A model generated the notes under the pieces. That model searched no databases and was not told the DNA's origin. It was given only the letters and a program-made list of their open reading frames with translations. Made by a program: the position numbers and the translations under genes. From NCBI GenBank assembly GCA_002633005.1, contig NMRA01000115.1, positions 668,899 to 732,898 of the forward strand: DNA of 64,000 nucleotides. Reading direction: 5' to 3'. Positions 57,563 through 64,000 of the stretch are shown here, one piece after another (the first letter of the stretch is position 1; each line of letters starts with the position of its first letter). This DNA comes from Phoronis australis (lineage: Eukaryota; Phoronida; Phoronidae).

Positions 57563-58282
57563 CAGCACACATCACGAATTTTTGGCCGACCGGTCGGAAA
57601 TTGGTCGACGGCTGGCCGTCGACCGGTCGGTTGCCGACCGGTCGGCTAAAAATTAGCCGACCGGCAGCCGCCCGCAGTGCTGACTCATAAGGCGACTCCC
57701 CAGCCGACCCTTCAGCCGACCCTTCAGCCGACTGGCCATCAGCCGACCAACTGGTCGGCTGCTATTTTTAGGCTACAGTAGCAGTTGCGTAATAGGTTGT
57801 CAGGCTGATACCACTTTGCGTGTCGATGCATATTCGTCTTAGCACAGGGTCAAATAAATTAACCTAGTTCCACTGTCTCCGTTGCATGAGTTTACATCGG
57901 TTGTGTAACACCAATAATTCGAAGGTTGAAGGCCAGCGGTAATATTATTGAATTATGGACAGTGCTACAAGTTTTGGTTAAAAGACGTGAATGTTTTCTT
58001 TACATTTGACCTTTAATTTCAATCGTGACGTTAACAAGCTGCATTAGATTGGCTGCTTCCTGGTCAATACAACTCTGTAGTCATTTTGTAAACGCAGCTA
58101 TTTTTGACACTCTTCGCCCACAATTGTTTTTTGTTTGTGATACGCAGTACTGCATCTTTTTGCGTTTTTAAAATTCTCCACGGTACTCCTATCACGTGCC
58201 CATGATGATGGGATAGTGATTGAGTTGTTACACCGCGAAGAGCTCTCACTCCGGGGTTTTTATTTTCATATGATTAACCCTT
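57563..58282 (+). mobile_element. Left part of the TA-flanked GCCGACC element, second copy
   Basis: Starts CAGCACACATCACGAA after TA (57561-57562) and parallels 32223-32905 with the same GCCGACC/GGTCGGC palindromes and downstream sequence. The element probably extends further right, but no matching right end (TGATGTGTGCTG) is visible to 64000. It is either truncated or longer than 6.4 kb. Confidence 0.75.
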
Positions 58283-58699
58283 GCCGTACAGAAGCAAACT
58301 TCACGGTCCAGAATGCCCTAAGCCCACGGACTTCGATGACTCTAACTTCATCATAGGGTTACGATTTCCACGAACTTGGACAGTGACATCAAACACGGAA
58401 TAGCCACTGTTGAGGCTACAACCAATTCTAGCTTTGCGCATTCCGTTTTTAGGGCATCGGTGACGTTAAAATCAGCGCTACTTACATGTATCAGTTCTTC
58501 GTTCACGTTGTTCCAAAAATAAATATTTTCTGTCAACAACATATTGACAAATTATGTATAATAAAACAATTCTGAACGGGAAGATGTGAATACGTGGTGA
58601 AAAGGTATTTGTCTCAACAAGGCATATTTGCGTTAATTTTTTTAAAGCGATTCGATGTCGAAAAAATGATAGAAAATAATCCAAGGTGCAGAATAACTC

Positions 58700-59348
58700 T
58701 TCTGTGCTCGGCTGTAAGAAGACCTACAACAACTTTTTGAAACTGCGCTCAATTAAAAGAATTCCAGTATGAGAGCGCTTCATAAGAAATGCCAAGCACA
58801 TACCGCGTTAAAAGACAGCGACGTTGGCGTTTCCGGATGCCCATAAAAGTGCTTTGAGCAGAGTGTACAAATCTGTTCATTTCGCTTTTCTACACTGACG
58901 AATACGCCCAACACGGTGTTTNGATGATTTTGCTGAAAAATAATCCACATGATAAACATCAACAACAGCCATTGATGCGTCCCCAAATCTGTCATTAACT
59001 GCTTAATTTCAAAAACGTAGCAAATGTGACTAAAACATTATTTTCAAATTACTACTAACGTGTTGCATTCCCATATGATGACGCAGGTTGACTATTTGGC
59101 GTCACTGGAGTCGGTGTTACTTCGGGTTGCTTGTTTAAACTTCTTAAGATAATATCCACTTTTTGCTCCAGTCTCGAGAGCTGTATCCCGAGCTCTACTG
59201 CCCAAGATGTAGCTGTTTCGTTGTCGACGTCAAGTGACGTTATGCTACACCCGGGATTTGAAACTGACGGTGGCGTACTCGCTATCGCCTTACTAAAGGA
59301 GCATGAGCCTTTCTCTGGTGACGGGTGAAAACTGCATACTAAATTCAT
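58700..59348 (-). other. Unrecognised minus-strand frames, possible transposon gene exons
   Basis: The minus strand has a Cys/His-rich frame (58780-58995, with CTLCSKHF and an N at 58922). It also has a 97-codon frame (59055-59348) with a heptad-like LGIQLSRLEQKVDIILRSL helix. They may be exons of a gene inside the second copy of the TA-flanked element. No domain is recognised. Confidence 0.25.
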
Positions 59349-60314
59349 CTATCAGGTCTTGATCAAAATTCATTTTAAGCTGGTGTTGATTTCTTGCTGA
59401 TGTCAAATGTTGAAGTGGCCAGCGGTATACGTAATGTTTAATTTATACAGGTAGAGGTGAAATAATAGTGGCGACAGGTAAGGTGTGTAGGAAATTCTTA
59501 AAGAGAATACAACAGATTTTCTGTCGCTGTGGCTTGTTGTGCATGATCACACACTACGACTTCCTTGAATAGCAATTGGCCTACTTGGTGAGATCAGAGA
59601 CAAAGATATGCAACATCAGTACTCTGTAGATTTGCAGGATGGTCATAAATCACAGAGAACACACAAGCATCATTGTGTCAATTGAAATTATTGACACTTT
59701 GTCATCTGAGAAGAAAATCGAATATTATCTGCTAAAATTAAAAATCTACAAACAAAGAAATAACTAACATTTACTTAACATGAAGTTGAAAAATCTAAAA
59801 TTGTTCAAAAACCATATTGTGCAAAATTTGTTATTGACTAGGTTAAAATATTAGTTGATGTATACCAACGAATGATAAATAGGCAAAAGTGCTCGGTTTT
59901 CAAAAAAATCGAAACGTAAGTAACAATTTATTATTTACTTTGCCCTTGCTTCTTTTTGTCAAAACATACGTTTAAAGTTTTCCTGGCAATTTGATTTCAT
60001 GGTGGATAATGCTGCGATAGTTTTCATAGCGTTGCATAGGCCTAATGGCAAAAGTAAAAGCAGTATTAGAGTATTTCGGTGTGCCTTTATTTAAGAACAT
60101 TCGACTAAATGGAAGTACATAAAACATCAATTGTGTCTACTTTAATGTCAGTGAAGTCCAATCCCAGGCTATTCCATCAATCATAGAAACAGCGCACTGT
60201 TATTCCCGTTGTAATCACCGAGTCCAGCAGAGTTTGTTTATCGAAGGAGCTGTTTGATTAGCGTTATTTACTCATAGGAAACTATACATGTGTGTAAATG
60301 GCACGTGGTGGTTT

Positions 60315-60910
60315 TCAATTGTCGGGTTTTCTGAGGTTATTCCTTAATTCCGGGTGGGACAGCGATCTTGGAATGTTTGACTCCCTTCCTGAGTTAAATT
60401 CCTGGGGAACCCGAGAGCTGGGATTGACCGATTCCTGTTCAGAGTCAGTTTCTGTTGGGGATGGCGATCTTGACAATCCCGCTTCCCTGTCCGACTCTGA
60501 GTCAACTTCTGATGGGTATGCTGACATGGACGCGTCTGAGTCTCTACCAGGTGATCCAATGGCCAAAATCTAAAACATTTAAAATGTTCAGAAAGAAGAA
60601 TTTGTACCACAGCCGACTTGTGATTAGTAATCAATAACGTGACATTTTGCGTTTTTACGAAGGTATAATGACACAGTGTTTTTACAGTTTGTCAAAATGA
60701 TCGTTTAGCGAAATAACACTAGTGGTTAAGTGACTTTACCCGCATATGTTAATACTGTATCTTCAGACGAAAAATTCAATTTAAAACACAATTGATTAAT
60801 GCACTTACTGTTATAGATTTAACTTTTCGGAATTTGGATATTGCTGCGAGCGGCTCATCATCATCACTTGACTCGATATTTAAATCATTTTCACAATGCT
60901 GAGTCGTCAT
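60315..60910 (-). CDS. Possible small acidic Ser-rich protein, two exons
   Basis: Exon 1 (60809-60910) starts at ATG and reads through ESSDDDEPLAAISKFRK to a GTAAGT donor in phase 0. Exon 2 (60315-60569) follows a TTTTAG acceptor, stays in frame, and is rich in Ser, Asp and Glu (DSESD, SPSPTETDSEQE) to a TGA. Together they give 118 residues. The exon 2 region is also open on the plus strand with similar low-complexity content, which weakens the case. It is transcribed divergently from the transposase that starts at 61257. Function unknown. Confidence 0.35.
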
Positions 60911-61256
60911 TTCTCAGTTTCAATCTGTTTATCCAAAGTACACTCAGACAATAAATTCAAATTACATGGGCAATAGACCATTAGCAATCTAATGGACGTT
61001 CATCAGAATCCACACGTGATCTATACCGCACGCATTGATTCTAGATAATGACACCGAGAAGATCCAATCAACTGTTTGTCTCCTTAAGCGACTGCGCGTG
61101 ACTTGTTGATATTTATCTCCGATTGTCCCCTTTCTTATGCAAAGCATTTTAGTTGTAGCCTTGATGATAAAGCATCAATCGCCGACAATAGCCTTCGCGC
61201 CGTACCGGTATTAGCCAGGAGACTTGCACTATTGTCATCACTTTGGCTCTTACAGC

Positions 61257-63154
61257 ATGCCTTCCGAGTTGGTAAAACATCGTGTAAAAAAGCTTTGCAA
61301 TAACTTTACTGCTGGTGAAATATACAACCTCCTTGTTGACGACGGACACAATGTATCAAAAAGGTCAGTCAGATATCTAGTCAGCAAGTTTAGAAAAGGA
61401 GAAAGTATTAATCGAAAACCATACAAACAGCGTGCGAAAAAACTTAGTGGTCCTGCGCGTGCGTTCATCAACCAACAGATGAAAGAAAATGATGAAACAA
61501 CTGCCACAGAATTACAAAGGATTATAAGAGAGCGTTTCGAGCTTCATGTCTCTGTGATGACTATAGCACGAGCAAGGATACAGCTCGGCTGGACATCTGC
61601 AAGATCGCGTTATTGTCAACTAATAAGAAACGCCAACAAAGAAAAACGCGTAACATTTTGCAAAGCAATTGAACACGAAGACCTGGCAGGTGACTACTTC
61701 AAAGATGTGATATTTTCAGACGAATGCTCTGTGGCACTAGAAAACCACACAAGGTTTTGCTTTCGCAAAAGAGGACAGCCAGCCAAACTGAAGCCTAGGC
61801 CGAAACACCCTGTCAAAGCAAGTAAATTAGCTAAGACTTATTATGTTTTAACAATTATGAACATAACAGAAAAACTCAAACAGCAACAAATGAACACAAT
61901 GTCCATCTTGTAACTATTTGGTTTTTTTTTAATTTTATGTTTATTTCAAGTATTACTTTGTAAGAATAAATAATTGTTCACTTTTAACTGAAGCTGTTCT
62001 CTACTCCAGATGTTGTCGCTAAAATAAAAACAACTCAGCTTGGGTATATTATGAGGCTGCTACATTTTTAAAAAGCGGATGATTCAACAAATAGGTCCCA
62101 CATGTTTTGGATGCAAAAGCGGTTTAATTTATTTGTCGTAGGCCCTAAATTTATTCGGCAGCGTCCACTGTAAATCAGGATTTGTAACTTAATTTTATCA
62201 ACATGATGACTTTAGTGATACAATGACCATTCCATAATTCGCTATCTACAGGTACACGTTTGGGCCGGCATAAGTATTCGCGGGGCAACGAAGATAGTGG
62301 TATTTGACGGTATAATGGACCGGTTTTCTTACACCCTCATTCTACGAAGGGCTCTGTTACCGTTCATTACATCAAAGTTCCCTGATGGACACTGCTTCCT
62401 GCAAGACAACGACCCTAAGGTAAATAAAGATAATTAACAACTTTGTAAAATAAAGAGCGATTATTTAACATAAAAAGTATGTTATTGGTTCATAAAAGAA
62501 AGCGTGGGAAAAACATCAAAAATAGGTAGCCGAGCTAAAAACAAAGTGATGTTATAAGTAACATTACACGTGACCAACCACCCAGTATTACTGTACAAGA
62601 AAACATTCGTGACAAATTATTGATATCCAAATTGGTTAAGGTTGATGACATTCACTATCATATACATGTAACTTGTGATAATGACAATAACCCTTTATTG
62701 ACATACTTGCAGAGCTTTCTGCCGTAGACCTAGAAAGTTCAATACGTTAAAACCAACTTCACGGAAGTAAAAACAATAGTAAAAATGCTGCCTGAGAAAG
62801 CAAAATGCCAGTATTAGGACTAATGATTTCATGTTGTCAACATGTTGGTAATTAGACTTCGCCATTTTTAAGCACACGTCAAGACACGCGAAGAAGTTTT
62901 TGAGGGACAACAACGTCAACTGGTGGCCCAGTCCTGCAGAAAGCCCAGACTTGAATCCCATCGAGAACATGTGGCATGAGTTCAAGGACTACCTGAGAAA
63001 AAAAATCAAACCCACTACAAAACAGGAACTCGTCCACAGAATTTGTAGCTTTTGGAAAAGGGTTACCCCGAAAAAATGCGCAAAGTACATACGGCATTTA
63101 CGGAAGGTTGTGCCAGAAGTGATTCGTTGCGGTGGAGCAGCCACCGGATATTAA
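61257..63154 (+). CDS. Tc1-type DDE transposase with two introns
   Basis: Exons: 61257-61817, 62252-62419, 62873-63154, encoding about 336 residues, the usual Tc1 length. The N-terminal part is a helix-turn-helix DNA-binding region (GEIYNLLVDDGHNVSKRSVR). The catalytic residues are Asp in FSDECS, Asp in LQDNDPK and Glu in NPIENMW; 34 residues separate the last two (DD34E). Exon 1 ends at a GC donor (GCAAGT) paired with CTACAG, joining KHPVK to VHVWAG, the normal Tc1 sequence. Intron 2 is GT-AG. The ATG at 61224 is in frame and could be the start instead. No frame break is seen, but no terminal inverted repeats were found, so activity is doubtful. Confidence 0.85.
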
Positions 63155-64000
63155 AGTGAAAAAATCAATAACACCCATTTTGTATTTAGAAATTCAATTC
63201 TCTGTAAAATCAAAAACAACTGCAACCAGGATTTATCGCGTCAGGACATACAATTTATCACGCCAGGATATAAAATTTATCACGCCACGACAGCATTGTT
63301 TTCATGCTCGGAGACCACGTGACCATCCATTATGCAATTATGACAATCCAGTGTGTACCTATACATTGGCATCTGTATTGTAAAACGTGGAGGAGATGAA
63401 AGAAATTCAACCGCATTTCCAAGATAATACATGTATGTTTGTCGTTTGCGAGATGTTGAACGCTTAGCCCTTGCTTATACATGTAGAACGGACGTTATCT
63501 CTTTGAAGGATCAATGCTTGGGCATGGTGACGTGGTGTCTTGGCGTGGAAAGTTATTGACAAGGTAGATTTTAGTCTTATTAAATTTTATTAAATTTTCA
63601 GTCCTGTTTAATTTTGATCCTGAAGTGGAGAATTTTTGGTCCTCACGTAATAAATTATAGGTGCTGATGTAATAAATTTTCAGACTTGACGTGGTGAATT
63701 TGGTCATGATTTGTTTTTTGGTCTTCTGTGTGAAAACAATCTCAATGTTTTGATTCTTGCTTAAGTAAAAGTTCTGGTTTTGGGATATTTATTTTTGGTC
63801 CTGGAGATGTATAATGTTTTGCATAGAAAATATATGTCGTTAAATGTTTCCACACTGGCCTTCCATAAATGTGGGAGAGCAGGTTTTGTAGCATATTACT
63901 ATGAAACGTCTTATATAAATCTAGGTGTTTGTGATTTAGTAATACGATGAAAGATGAGTAGTTATGACTATGAAAAATGAGTAGTTGTGGCTTCTTTTGA
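63155..64000. repeat. Region with inverted short repeats after the transposase
   Basis: The unit ATTTATCACGCCAGGAT occurs twice near 63250-63295. Its inverted, diverged form (GTCCTCACGTAATAAATT, GTGCTGATGTAATAAATT, GACTTGACGTGGTGAATTT) occurs near 63640-63705. Otherwise no gene is recognised. Confidence 0.45.

Noticed and set aside
60298-60573. Plus-strand 91-codon acidic protein
   Set aside because: The minus-strand frame of the same region joins in phase to an upstream exon with a GTAAGT donor, so that strand was preferred, at low confidence.
61250-61507. Minus-strand frame of 85 codons
   Set aside because: It is antisense to the transposase first exon.

Overview
The window is eukaryotic and animal: genes are split into many short exons with GT-AG introns, and the three recognisable host genes are metazoan. 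Species cannot be fixed from sequence alone. The compact multi-exon genes, the many short DNA transposons and signs of two haplotypes merged in one scaffold suggest a highly polymorphic aquatic invertebrate (amphioxus, echinoderm, hemichordate or spiralian). That is inference, not identification.

Layout. (1) 822-12012, plus strand: a complete 14-exon gene for the mitochondrial trifunctional protein beta subunit (HADHB, long-chain 3-ketoacyl-CoA thiolase), 475 codons, all splice phases consistent. (2) 16075-40606, minus strand: a complete 21-exon ATAD2/ATAD2B-type gene (two AAA+ domains plus a bromodomain), 1273 codons, tail-to-tail with HADHB. Its introns carry two hAT-like insertions, an 8-bp-TSD element, a pair of TTAA-type MITEs, a roughly 145-bp degenerate tandem array, a 54-bp minisatellite, a pure (CAG)22 tract and a 3.75-kb TA-flanked element containing an 858-bp run of N. 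(3) 43169-50256, plus strand: a TMEM244-like four-pass membrane protein gene, head-to-head with ATAD2, whose first coding exon was not found. (4) 50257-64000: mobile-element territory. It holds a 2.3-kb unit present twice in tandem across a single N, with broken THAP-like and gag-like remains; a partial copy of the TA-flanked element; and a Tc1-type transposase gene with DD34E spacing and a GC-AG intron. Next to the transposase, transcribed divergently, is a possible small acidic gene.

The host genes are functionally unrelated: fatty-acid beta-oxidation in mitochondria, acetyl-chromatin binding in the nucleus, and a Golgi-type membrane protein. They share no operon-like logic. The unusual content is mainly mobile elements: a foldback derivative of a THAP-encoding Kolobok-like transposon with a THAP start in both arms, a hAT-like family with consistent 6-bp target duplications, tandem foldback elements, a repeat whose units carry a decayed CTCF-like core, and a tandem duplication that is probably an assembly join of two haplotypes. 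I did not find a clearly new cellular system.
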